The notes below the pieces were generated by a model that was not told where the DNA came from, ran no database searches, and saw only the letters and a program-made list of their open reading frames with translations. This document shows, in pieces, positions 36,659-45,304 of a stretch of DNA of 64,000 nt. Source of the stretch: Ktedonosporobacter rubrisoli (GTDB lineage Bacteria > Chloroflexota > Ktedonobacteria > Ktedonobacterales > Ktedonobacteraceae); contig NZ_CP035758.1 of the NCBI RefSeq assembly GCF_004208415.1, forward strand, positions 124,001 through 188,000. Direction: 5' to 3'. Position 1 is the stretch's first letter, and each line of letters opens with the position of its first letter. Position numbers and translations under genes: made by a program.

Positions 36659-37609
36659 TCAAGTCTGTGGACGCAACAAGCGAAACTGTACAAGCGCGAA
36701 GAGCACAATAGCTATGAACATCACGTAGGCCATCGCGCTTGCATATCCCTGGTGAAAGAAACTAAAGCCTTGTTGGTAAAGATAGATCGAGACCGTCAGG
36801 GTACGATTGAGCGGCCCGCCATTGGTCATGACGAATGGCTCGGCAAAGACCTGAAGGAAACCAATGCTTGTCACAACCGTGACAAAAAGCAGGACAGGGC
36901 GCAAAAGTGGCAGCGTAATGCTACGAAATTGTCCCCATATCCCCGCACCATCGATGTTGGCGGCCTCATAGAGCGACTTATCTATGCCCTGCAAGCCAGC
37001 CAGAAAGATAATCATGGCTGATCCCATGTTATGCCATACACTCATAATGATGATAGCGGGCATAGCTAAATTTGGATTGCCCAGCCAATCTGCTCCTGGC
37101 AGCCCAAACAGATGCAAAAAGCTATTGAGCAAGCCAACGTCTGGATTATAGATATAGCGCCAGATCACGGCCAGGGCCACGATACTGGTAACAACGGGAA
37201 GGTAATAGCCTACCCGGAATAGCGACTTGAGGTAGCTCACGCCCTGGTTAACTCCTAGAGCGAGCAGCAAGCTCAACACAACATTCAACGGCACCCCTAC
37301 GACAACAAAGTAGAGCGTATTGAATGCAGCCGTTAGAAACAATGGATCACGGAACAGCCTGAGATAATTCTGTATACCAATGAAATGCAATTTGAAGGGA
37401 TTTGCCAGATTCACAAGGCCAAAATCCGTAAAGCTGAGAATCAGCGATGCCACAATCGGCCCAAGCAGGAAGAGGAGAAAGATAAGGGTCCAGGGTGCCG
37501 CAAAGACCCAGCCGATCACGTTCTGCTTCCAGTTGGACCGCGAGGACATCGTATGTATCGACCTATCGCGAGACCAGCGCCTGGTTACGGGTGTTGGCAG
37601 ATCACTCAT
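36659..37609 (-). CDS. carbohydrate ABC transporter permease (MalF/UgpA type)
   Basis: A 316-aa permease with about six helices and the EAA loop YEAANIDGAGIWGQFRSITLPLLRP (about residues 206-230). Its ATG lies 3 bp past the end of the binding-protein gene, with GGGGAG inside that gene's final codons as ribosome site, so the two are tightly coupled. It partners the permease at 35743. Confidence 0.92.
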   Translation of the reverse strand: MSDLPTPVTRRWSRDRSIHTMSSRSNWKQNVIGWVFAAPWTLIFLLFLLGPIVASLILSFTDFGLVNLANPFKLHFIGIQNYLRLFRDPLFLTAAFNTLYFVVVGVPLNVVLSLLLALGVNQGVSYLKSLFRVGYYLPVVTSIVALAVIWRYIYNPDVGLLNSFLHLFGLPGADWLGNPNLAMPAIIIMSVWHNMGSAMIIFLAGLQGIDKSLYEAANIDGAGIWGQFRSITLPLLRPVLLFVTVVTSIGFLQVFAEPFVMTNGGPLNRTLTVSIYLYQQGFSFFHQGYASAMAYVMFIAIVLFALVQFRLLRPQT

Positions 37610-37611
37610 GG

Positions 37612-38847
37612 CTAGCTCCCCATCCCTATAGCTGTAGCTTTTTGTTGCATGTCGTTGGCAGCCTGCTGTGAGGTCATTTTCCCAAACATGACCTGCTCCA
37701 TATCGTTATCGATAACCGTAGCAACCTGTTCCCAGGTAGTAATCACCGGCGGCCCCTTCGCATCATCCAATTGCTTATGGAAAACCGCGAGATTCTTATC
37801 CTCAGCCAGAGCTTTATCATTCCAGGCGGCTTGTACGGCGGGCAGATCTTTAACCGTGTTATACCATTTAACCTGCACATCGGGTTGTGAGGCATACTGC
37901 ACAAACTTCCAGGCAGCCTCACGATGCTGGCTATTCTTAAAGACAACCATATTCGCTCCACCTAAAAATGAGGTACTTGTGAGCTTTTTCGGCAGAGGCG
38001 CAACCGCCCACTTGCCAGCGATAGATGTTCCTCCATCCTGCTGTACCAGCCCAACTTCCCAGGGACCCGAGATAAACATCGCGCTCTGCCCCTGCACGAA
38101 GCTCTGGGCGACGTCAAAGCCTTGAGGTTGGGTCTGCGGCGTGACGCCAGCCTGGTAGAAAGAGCGGTAGTAATCAAGCGCATCAACGACATGAGGGGTA
38201 TTCAGGGTAAATTTATCGCCCTGGACAAGCTGACCGCCGCTCTGCCAGACAAAAGGTATAAATTCCTCCCAGTCGTTTGAAGAGAGCGCAATGCCATATT
38301 TTGCTCCACCCTTTTGCTGCATGGCTTTAGCATCCGCGAGGAGCTCATCCCAAGTTTGTGGAGGAGCAGTGATACCAGCTTTTTGCGCCATATCAGTGCG
38401 ATAAAACAAAACCCGTGTCTCGACGTACCAGGGCACTCCATAAGATGTACCATTCACCACCGTGGTATCCCAGGCACTCTTGAAAAACTGGCTGGACGCA
38501 ATATTACCAGGAGTGGGATCAAACGCGTCGGCTCTGGCAAATTCGGACATCCAGGTTGTACCCATCTGGGCAACATCCGGCGTTTGATTGCCAGCTATAG
38601 AGGTCAAGAATTTCTGATGTGCGTTGCTCCAGGGTATGGCTTGCACCTGCACATGAATATCAGGATTCTTTTTCATAAAGTCGCTGGCCAGCACTTTCAA
38701 ATTATCGCCCTCGGTTCCCATCCCCCATACGGTAATCGTGGTGGGGTTCGAGGAAGTTGCGTTACCTCCATCTCCTCCACATGCAGCCAGCAGCGTCGCT
38801 ACCAGCATCAAAGATAGAACTAACATCAGGGATATGCGCTTTCCCAT
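37612..38847 (-). CDS. extracellular sugar-binding lipoprotein of an ABC importer
   Basis: A 411-aa family-1 solute-binding protein. A signal ending in the lipobox LLAAC anchors it; the mature part has the usual TITVWG start and a GIALSSNDWEEFIPFVWQSGG middle segment. AAAGGAGG 6 bp before the ATG at 38847 decides the start over 38889. It is the first gene of the importer operon and is followed upstream by a LacI gene in the same direction. The sugar is unknown; an oligosaccharide or a glycerol-phosphate-type ligand is possible. Confidence 0.92.
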   Translation of the reverse strand: MGKRISLMLVLSLMLVATLLAACGGDGGNATSSNPTTITVWGMGTEGDNLKVLASDFMKKNPDIHVQVQAIPWSNAHQKFLTSIAGNQTPDVAQMGTTWMSEFARADAFDPTPGNIASSQFFKSAWDTTVVNGTSYGVPWYVETRVLFYRTDMAQKAGITAPPQTWDELLADAKAMQQKGGAKYGIALSSNDWEEFIPFVWQSGGQLVQGDKFTLNTPHVVDALDYYRSFYQAGVTPQTQPQGFDVAQSFVQGQSAMFISGPWEVGLVQQDGGTSIAGKWAVAPLPKKLTSTSFLGGANMVVFKNSQHREAAWKFVQYASQPDVQVKWYNTVKDLPAVQAAWNDKALAEDKNLAVFHKQLDDAKGPPVITTWEQVATVIDNDMEQVMFGKMTSQQAANDMQQKATAIGMGS

Positions 38848-39034
38848 GAAACGCCTCCTTTCGCGCCTGAGCGATATAAAATCTTTCACGAAACACTAGA
38901 CTTTTTGCTAGCGATCGCCTGGTCGTCATTGACTCTCAATTTGCCTATCTCTCAGAATAGGGCAGAAGTTAGTGGTTCGAAAATACACTATGCAGCCTAT
39001 ACGCTTACAGCAGAAATTGTCTTAGCCCAGCTTC

Positions 39035-40090
39035 TCAATAGCCCTTGACGGTTCTGGGAGGACTACAAGAGTCACGCACGACAAGATCGGTCACTAAGCG
39101 AATGGAAAGGGATTTGCTCAACGTGTTTAACGCACTCGAAGAGGATACATCAAGCAAGGATAAGAGCAGCTCTGCTGCCTGTTTGCCCATCTGATAGAAT
39201 GGCTGTTGTACAGTAGTCAAGGGTGGGCTTAAATAAGCAGATGGTGGAATATCATCAAAGCCAACTAATGAAAGATCCCTCGGGATACGCAGGCCATGCT
39301 TGTGGGCTACAGTAAGCACATCGTAAGCCATCTGGTCATTACCCGCAAAAATAGCTGTCGGTCGATCGGCCATGCTTAAAAAAATCTCTGCAGGGGCACA
39401 GCCACTCGTGGGAGTAAAATCTCCTTGCTGTATGAGCGTGGGATCGATGGCCAGGCCGGCTTCTTGTAACGCATCGCAATATCCCTGATAGCGAGCCTGG
39501 GAGGCTCGATATTCAACGGGGCCTTGAATATAGGCGATGCGCCGATGTCCCATCTGAAGTAAGTAGCGCGTAGCAGCATATGCCCCTACCCGATTATCAG
39601 CACTCACCCATGGAACGCTTGTTGGTTCCCCACGATCATCAATGATAACCACGGGAAAACCTTTTTCGTAAAGCTCTGTTAGATAAGGAGTGGCTGGACC
39701 CGGGAATACGGCTAGCAGCCCCGAGGCCAGGTTCGAATGCAGAATGCGTGAGATTACTTGCTGCTGTTCTTCATGAACTTGATTCTTCGTAATGCTATAG
39801 AGAAGCAGCTCGTAAGGTGACTGGGCTACGACGTCAGAAATACCACGCATAATTTCTGACATTAATGGCCAGGCCAGCGAGGGAACCAGTGAACCGATCA
39901 GACGACTACGGCCACCCGCCAGCTTCGCAGCAGACATATCCAGCACGAAAGTCTGCTCCTCGATGACACGTAAAACACGCTCTCGCGTCGCCGGGTCCAC
40001 ATCTTGCTTAGTGTTTAAAACTCGCGAAACTGTAGATTTAGAGACTCCAGCCAGCCGTGCAATATCACGTATGGTGAGCTTCCTTGCCAT
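39035..40090 (-). CDS. LacI-family transcriptional regulator
   Basis: A 351-aa repressor. The HTH (TIRDIARLAGVSKSTVSRVLN, residues 5-25) and hinge helix (AAKLAGGRSRLIGSLVP) lead into a periplasmic-binding-protein-like sensor domain. GGGGAG is 8 bp before the ATG at 40090. It lies upstream of and in line with the sugar importer operon (190-bp gap), so a local sugar-responsive control is likely. A GC-rich palindrome sits 33 bp upstream of its start. Confidence 0.92.
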   Translation of the reverse strand: MARKLTIRDIARLAGVSKSTVSRVLNTKQDVDPATRERVLRVIEEQTFVLDMSAAKLAGGRSRLIGSLVPSLAWPLMSEIMRGISDVVAQSPYELLLYSITKNQVHEEQQQVISRILHSNLASGLLAVFPGPATPYLTELYEKGFPVVIIDDRGEPTSVPWVSADNRVGAYAATRYLLQMGHRRIAYIQGPVEYRASQARYQGYCDALQEAGLAIDPTLIQQGDFTPTSGCAPAEIFLSMADRPTAIFAGNDQMAYDVLTVAHKHGLRIPRDLSLVGFDDIPPSAYLSPPLTTVQQPFYQMGKQAAELLLSLLDVSSSSALNTLSKSLSIRLVTDLVVRDSCSPPRTVKGY

Positions 40091-40122
40091 CAATGCTTCT
40101 CCCCTGACGGTTTAATTCTGCT

Positions 40123-40147
40123 CGGGACGGTCCCGGGACCGTTCCCG
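40123..40147. promoter_or_regulatory. probable LacI-type autoregulatory operator
   Basis: ACGGTCCCGGGACCGT at 40127-40142 is a perfect 16-bp palindrome, extended on both sides by GGG and TCCC so that two overlapping CGGGA-type half-site pairs exist. A second perfect palindrome GTTATATATAAC follows at 40151-40162. Both lie just upstream of the lacI start, where repressor binding would block transcription. Confidence 0.55.
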
Positions 40148-40357
40148 AAGGTTATATATAACATAACCGATAGCTTACCCGTCTGTCAAGGGAGTGGCTT
40201 TATCGCTTAGGGGTTTCCACTTCTCCACAATGGAATTGCGATTATTTCCTCCTCCTTGCCGCCGTCAGGCGCTACAAAAACGAGAACTGGAAAGCCTTGC
40301 TTTATCGCTAGAGCAAAATATAGTTATGTGAGGCATGCTATCAAATCTCTCTCATCT

Positions 40358-42058
40358 CTACCTCTTTGCCAATAAATCTTTAAGCTCGCGCAACGCTGCA
40401 TCTGTATGCCAGGGATGGGCTGCAGAACTCACTATTTGATACAGGTCTTCAACTTCCTGGCTACGTTTATGGCTCCCCAGCTCGTTCGCGCCCCGTATGC
40501 TCTGCTCGAAATAGACTCCAAAGGCCTCACGGTCTCCACGATAGAGGGCTGTCGTTGCGCGCTGGGTAAGCATCTCCACCCGAAACCTTTCGGGAACCAG
40601 CAGAGAAGTTGGCAAGGTTTCTAATTGGGCCAGCGCATCTTCTGAGCGCTGATAGTGCTCATTTGCAACCTTTCCCGCTTTATGCTGCCCAAGGACAAAA
40701 TGCGTTTTACCTTCATCCAGGATCAAGGAAAATATTCCACAGTCAGCGGCCACAAAGCTTGGCATGGGCTCGCTTTTCTCTGGCAAACTCTCGCGTGCCA
40801 GCCGTAAGGCGGTCTGAGACTGCTGCTCTTCTCCATTTCTGGCTTGAGCGTGAGCTAATCCGGCTAGCAATTTACTTTGTAAAATTGGTGGCAAGAAGGC
40901 GAGATAGAGTGCAGCTTCCTGATATGAAGACAACATCTTTTCAAGCTGTCCTAAATAGTAGTGGGTATAGCCTGTGTGAATAAGGGCCATACAGAGCAAG
41001 GAAGCATCTTGGGCCAGCCTGGCATATTCTACGGCGCGTTTACAACAAGCTAGGCGACGTTCCAGGTTCTCAGGTCCCAGGAGTTGATGCGTGGCCACCA
41101 GGCCAAGAAGTATGTAGGCCTGGGTCGCAAGCTGCGCCGCCGTCACACGATAGAGCGGATCTTCCTTCACTGTCATTTCCAGGAGGGGCAGGCAACGCTT
41201 GCTCACAATGGCCACACTAGAAAATTCGCCATCATTGATGAGATGCCAGCAAGCGACAAGAGCCGCCATGCACTGAGCCAGAAATTCGCTCTCAGCTCCC
41301 CACCGGCGTTGCCTGCCAGTAGTCCAGGCCAGTAGAGATAGGCCGGTAATCGTCATCAGTGCGTATCTACGCGATAGCTTCGTAGCGCTTGTCCGCGGCC
41401 ATTGGGCCAACTCCTGATCGATAAAGGTATGCAGAAGAGCATACGGACCTTTCCATTGCTGTACTAAAGTAATAATATAAGCTGTTAAGCCTCCATAGCT
41501 CAGCATATTCGCGCCATCTATTTCATCTCTGTCTGCTCCTTGCGCTGAAAATAAGCGTCGGGCCACTGGCTCTACCTTCTGACATGCTGTATGCGTTTGG
41601 GCGGAAATTGGCGGAACCTGACAGATAAGGCTTGCACTATCTCGTTCGTAAAGGCCTTGTTCCAGCTCCCGATCTGGCAGAGGTATGGCGACCGAAGCTT
41701 CTTTGTTCTCGCTGGCTTCATATGCTAATAGAGGTGGCGGACCGGACTGTGTGCCAGCAATAATCAGTTCCCCCGGCTCCTGTTCCTCCTGCCTACGAAG
41801 CTCGGCCCGGTTAGAGCGCGGAAACAGCTCTTCCACCTCTACTTCCAGGTGCTCAGCAAAGCGCTGCCGTATCTGGTGCGGAACTGGATATCTCCCCTTC
41901 ACATAGTGGGTCAGCATATTCTCGGATACGCCTACTAGATGAGCGATTTCCCCTTTTCTGAAGCCAAGTTCTTTAATATATGCTTCTAGCCTGTTTGGAT
42001 ACCTCCCAGCAACTTGCTTTTTTGGCTCGTTTGCTCCATCTTCAGACTTTTTCTTCAT
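40358..42058 (-). CDS. XRE-type HTH protein with helical-repeat (TPR-like) C-terminus
   Basis: A 566-aa regulator-like protein. Residues about 20-75 are a Cro/C1 HTH (GFRKGEIAHLVGVSENMLTHYV). A variable linker of about 90 residues follows, then an all-helical region (about 180-560) resembling TPR arrays. Proteins of this build are abundant in Ktedonobacteria-like genomes; their signals are unknown. I place the start at the ATG 42058; an in-frame TTG at 42082 is an alternative. The last codons run close to the LacI promoter region. Confidence 0.8.
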   Translation of the reverse strand: MKKKSEDGANEPKKQVAGRYPNRLEAYIKELGFRKGEIAHLVGVSENMLTHYVKGRYPVPHQIRQRFAEHLEVEVEELFPRSNRAELRRQEEQEPGELIIAGTQSGPPPLLAYEASENKEASVAIPLPDRELEQGLYERDSASLICQVPPISAQTHTACQKVEPVARRLFSAQGADRDEIDGANMLSYGGLTAYIITLVQQWKGPYALLHTFIDQELAQWPRTSATKLSRRYALMTITGLSLLAWTTGRQRRWGAESEFLAQCMAALVACWHLINDGEFSSVAIVSKRCLPLLEMTVKEDPLYRVTAAQLATQAYILLGLVATHQLLGPENLERRLACCKRAVEYARLAQDASLLCMALIHTGYTHYYLGQLEKMLSSYQEAALYLAFLPPILQSKLLAGLAHAQARNGEEQQSQTALRLARESLPEKSEPMPSFVAADCGIFSLILDEGKTHFVLGQHKAGKVANEHYQRSEDALAQLETLPTSLLVPERFRVEMLTQRATTALYRGDREAFGVYFEQSIRGANELGSHKRSQEVEDLYQIVSSAAHPWHTDAALRELKDLLAKR

Positions 42059-42450
42059 TCCCTCTGTAACTTCCTTCCCCAAACCAACTTACAATTATAT
42101 TCCTACATACAAGTATAGCGCGATATACAAATATATTATTGTGTTTTCTTTGTGAAGCTATAGAGAAATACTTGTTTCTAAGCTATGATTATGCTAGGCT
42201 TTTGCGGTTCCTTTTCTCCACGTTTACGCCTATAATTATCTCAGTGAGCACTTCCAGCACTTTACAATTTTTCTCTATGCGTCTTCCACAACAATAAGGC
42301 TCGCTGGGAGTGCTAACGCCCTCAATTGATCCATCAATGGGAGCAAGGGATACTACTTCTTGCAGATGCTTCTCGTATATACTATCAATATCCTCGCGAG
42401 CAGCAAGGGGCGCATTCTTATCTCTCTTGCTTCAGAAAGGATTCTACAAA
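42059..42450. other. 392-bp divergent promoter region, AT-rich
   Basis: It separates the leftward HTH-repeat gene and the rightward AraC gene. The AT-rich part around 42090-42180 probably holds promoters for both. The in-frame extension of the AraC frame back to 42310 lacks family features. Confidence 0.35.
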
Positions 42451-43401
42451 GTGAATAAGAAACATCCTGTTTCCTCATATACTTCCATGGAAGACCTGAA
42501 AAAACCGTCTGACTCCCGCCTTCTCCTGATCTCTAGCGAAGAGGCAGGTTGGAAAGAACTGACAGTACGTGCGTATCAAGAAAAGTTAGAAGAACATGAG
42601 GGTTGGATCGAACCTACTGTGCCTGACACCACATTATTCATATTTACCCGTGGAGCAGCTTCCGTGGAGCGACGCTATGCCAACAGTCACTGGAGAAAGC
42701 AGCACATCCAACAAGGGGAACTATATCTCACTCCTGGCGGAAGCCCTCCCACTGAGTTGCGCTGGAGAAATCTCTCTCCAGAGCCAGTCCAGACCCTGCG
42801 TCTACTCTTAAGTACTGCGCTCCTTTCCAGGACCGCTCAAGAGATTGCCGATCGCGATTACACGCGTCTTGCGCATATACAACATTCTGGCTTTCATGAT
42901 CCAGTGCTGATGCAGATAGGCCTGGCACTATGGCAAGAATTGGAACAACTTTCTCCTGCTGGAAACCTCTATGCACAAACTGCATCTCAGATGATCGCTG
43001 TTCACCTCCTGCGCCACTACCACTCTGTGGGAAAAACTCTCAAGGACCCTTCACAAGGGTTGACTCATCAGCAGATATGCCGGGTGATGGACTTCGTTCA
43101 GGCTCATCTCAGCCAGGATCTCTCATTGGAGACATTGGCTCAACAAGTCGGTTTCAGTCCCTATCACTTTGCCCGCCTATTCCGTCAAACAACCGGAGAA
43201 AGCCCGCATCAATTTGTTTTGCGGCAACGCATCGAGAGGGCGCAACAGTTGCTCGAAAAGACAGATATGCCCCTTAGTCTTATTGCCTCAGAGAGCGGAT
43301 TTGCCGATCAGAGCCATCTCACACAGGCCTTTAAACGGCAGCAGGGCCTGACTCCCCGCGCCTATCGGCTGGATCGCTTGATCAAAGCAAGTTTTTCATA
43401 A
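42451..43401 (+). CDS. AraC-family transcriptional regulator
   Basis: A 316-aa protein with a C-terminal double HTH (about residues 215-310; LSLETLAQQVGFSPYHFARLFRQ and GFADQSHLTQAFKRQ are clear). The N-terminal half is a cupin-like sensor region. The start is taken as GTG 42451, where AAAGGA lies 9 bp upstream; the longer frame from 42310 lacks one. It precedes an SDR gene on the same strand, echoing the AraC-SDR pair at 1149-3203. Confidence 0.88.
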   Translation: MNKKHPVSSYTSMEDLKKPSDSRLLLISSEEAGWKELTVRAYQEKLEEHEGWIEPTVPDTTLFIFTRGAASVERRYANSHWRKQHIQQGELYLTPGGSPPTELRWRNLSPEPVQTLRLLLSTALLSRTAQEIADRDYTRLAHIQHSGFHDPVLMQIGLALWQELEQLSPAGNLYAQTASQMIAVHLLRHYHSVGKTLKDPSQGLTHQQICRVMDFVQAHLSQDLSLETLAQQVGFSPYHFARLFRQTTGESPHQFVLRQRIERAQQLLEKTDMPLSLIASESGFADQSHLTQAFKRQQGLTPRAYRLDRLIKASFS

Positions 43402-43547
43402 AATCGCACAAATCCACAAGATCGCCTCATGCTTTCCCTGGTATTATGGATAAACAATATTATTGGTAAATAAGGTTAAACCTTATGGAGCTTCTGTCTC
43501 GCCGAGCAAGGATGGAAGCTCTGAAATACTAGAATGGAAGAGATGCA

Positions 43548-44288
43548 ATGGGAAAACTTGACGGGAAAGTGGCAGTTATTACAGGGGCAAATAGCGGCAT
43601 TGGCCTCGCAACGGCAAAACTCTTTGTCGCAGAGGGCGCCTTCGTCTACATCACGGGCCGCCGACAGAAGGAACTGGATGCAGCAGTCAGTCAGCTTGGC
43701 AAGCAGGCGCTGGCTATTCAAGGAGACATTGCCAATCTCGAAGACCTTGATAGGTTGTACGCAACGGTCAAACAACACCATGGCAAAATTGACATCCTTT
43801 TTGCCAACGCAGCCATCAATGGCGAATACCGTCCTTTAGGTATGATCACTGAAGCTCAGTTCGCTGACGTCTTTAATGTGAATGTGAAAGGAACTCTCTT
43901 CACTGTGCAAAAAGCGCTTCCGCTGCTGCAGGATGGGGGAGTCCTTGTGCTGACCGCATCGCTTGCGGCCTCCACTGGCGCAGCTGCGATGAGCGTGTAC
44001 AACGCAGCCAAGGCAGCGGTCCGCACCTTCGCACGCACCTGGGCGGTTGAGCTTTCGGCACGCAAGATTCGCGTCAATGCGATGAGTCCCGGTGGCATTC
44101 AAACACCAGGTCTGGATTCAATAGCGCCTGATGACATGAAAGATGCAGTGGCCGCGCATGCGCTGATGAAAAGGCTTGGCAGTGCAGACGAAATAGCCAG
44201 AGCAGTTTTGTTTCTGGCCTCAGATGAGAGTAGTTTTATTACTGGCACAGAGTTACATGTTGACGGTGGCGCCTCAGTTCTCCATTAG
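43548..44288 (+). CDS. SDR family NAD(P)-dependent oxidoreductase
   Basis: A 246-aa classical SDR with all catalytic features: TGANSGIG at 13-20, NAAIN near 86, Ser in TASLAAS near 139 and YNAAK near 152-156. GGAAGAG precedes the ATG. It follows the AraC gene by 146 bp and precedes a MarR gene. Family members reduce diverse ketones; the substrate is not indicated. N-terminal MGKLDGKVAVITG is nearly the same as in the SDR at 2391. Confidence 0.9.
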   Translation: MGKLDGKVAVITGANSGIGLATAKLFVAEGAFVYITGRRQKELDAAVSQLGKQALAIQGDIANLEDLDRLYATVKQHHGKIDILFANAAINGEYRPLGMITEAQFADVFNVNVKGTLFTVQKALPLLQDGGVLVLTASLAASTGAAAMSVYNAAKAAVRTFARTWAVELSARKIRVNAMSPGGIQTPGLDSIAPDDMKDAVAAHALMKRLGSADEIARAVLFLASDESSFITGTELHVDGGASVLH

Positions 44289-44338
44289 AAGGAATACGAG
44301 CCACTACAAAGCGTCTGGCCGTTATATCCTCATAGCCT

Positions 44339-44386
44339 GTAGTTGTGCGTGCAATCCTTGCATACACAACTACTTTGTGCTATACT
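44339..44386 (+). promoter_or_regulatory. MarR operator overlapping a sigma-70 promoter
   Basis: Inverted arms GTAGTTGTGCGTGCAA (44339-44354) and TTGCATACACAACTAC (44358-44373) match at 14 of 16 positions around a 3-bp centre. The promoter TTGCAT (44358-44363), 17 bp, TATACT (44381-44386) overlaps the right arm. Transcription should start at about 44393, the first base of the marR ATG. Autorepression by the encoded MarR protein is the obvious inference. Confidence 0.68.
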
Positions 44387-44392
44387 TTTCTC

Positions 44393-44884
44393 ATGGAAAA
44401 TCGCATTGAGAGAAAACAATTGAGGACCTGGCGAGCTTTTATCACCACTCATGCCACGGTCATCGATCTGATCGAACATGAGTTGGCTGAGGCTGGACAA
44501 CTGCCGCTCTCCTCCTATGATGTATTGCTCGCGCTTGTAGAAGCTCCTCAACGCCGTTTGCGCATGCACGAGCTGGCAAGTGCAGTTGTGCTCAGCCGCA
44601 GTGGCCTGACGCGCCTTGTGGATCGTTTAGAGCACGATGGATTGCTCAAGCGCGATCGCAGCGGACCCGACCGCCGGGCAACCTACGCTGTGCTCACGCT
44701 CAAAGGCTTTCGCGCGTTTCGCCAGGCCTGGCCTGTCTATGCACGAAGTATCGTCAAGTATTTCGTCAGCTATCTGAGTGAGGAAGAGATGAGTTTCCTT
44801 AGCAAAATCTTCGAACGCGTTCTCGCCACAATCCATGAGCCGTCCAGCCCTGAGCCCCAGGTTCCAGACAAAGCCGATCTTTAA
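44393..44884 (+). CDS. MarR-family transcriptional regulator, probably leaderless
   Basis: A 163-aa winged-helix regulator: RMHELASAVVLSRSGLTRLVDRLEHDGLL (about residues 56-84) is the DNA-recognition part, and DRSGPDRRATYAVLT the wing. The start at ATG 44393 is chosen because the -10 box ends 6 bp before it, giving a leaderless message with no ribosome site; the in-frame GTG at 44345 lies inside the operator. Family members sense phenolics, oxidants or drugs and often control the neighbouring SDR. Confidence 0.88.
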   Translation: MENRIERKQLRTWRAFITTHATVIDLIEHELAEAGQLPLSSYDVLLALVEAPQRRLRMHELASAVVLSRSGLTRLVDRLEHDGLLKRDRSGPDRRATYAVLTLKGFRAFRQAWPVYARSIVKYFVSYLSEEEMSFLSKIFERVLATIHEPSSPEPQVPDKADL

Positions 44885-45071
44885 ATATACTTATTATCAG
44901 ATCAATTATATAATTCCCGTCTCTTCATTAATTAATAATTGACCATCTAGACTTGAGAGTGCTCCCATACTAGCTGGTTGACCTGGCCAGTACATTCGCA
45001 AGGAGCTTTCTCCATAGCTCACGCAGTACACGAAGAGCACGCACACGTGCATAATGAGCACTGTGGGCATC

Positions 45072-45117
45072 TGGCCATTACACATAATGGTCACACCGAC
45101 TATTTACATAATGGCCA
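45072..45117. repeat. ATAATGG repeat cluster upstream of the metal importer
   Basis: TGGCCATTA (45072-45080) is followed by TAATGGTCA (45085-45093) and TAATGGCCA (45109-45117), giving nested inverted repeats, and ACATAATGG occurs twice as a direct repeat 24 bp apart. It lies 100 bp upstream of the importer promoter and could bind a regulator. The rest of 44885-45210 shows no gene. Confidence 0.35.
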
Positions 45118-45210
45118 TCTTCATTCCCCTCATGGCTGTCAAATACTATAAACATCGTACTCAATTCTGGCCTTCCTCAAATTATTTTTCCTTAACGAGA
45201 TACTATCTCA

Positions 45211-45239
45211 TTGACACAATCCCTTCTTCATGCTATCCT
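45211..45239 (+). promoter_or_regulatory. sigma-70-like promoter of the metal ABC importer operon
   Basis: TTGACA (45211-45216), 17 bp, TATCCT (45234-45239). The transcript would begin near 45246, just before the palindromic operator at 45256-45274. Confidence 0.6.
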
Positions 45240-45255
45240 TACTAATAGATATGTA

Positions 45256-45274
45256 GTATCATTAAAAATGATAC
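45256..45274. promoter_or_regulatory. perfect 8-3-8 palindrome, probable metalloregulator operator
   Basis: GTATCATT-AAA-AATGATAC is a perfect dyad located immediately downstream of the promoter and 31 bp before the first gene of a zinc/manganese-type importer. The position fits a Zur, MntR or DtxR-family repressor; the exact sequence is not a consensus I can assign. Confidence 0.62.
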
Positions 45275-45304
45275 AAGGTCCTGTTAATAAGGAGTCTTTC
45301 ACCT

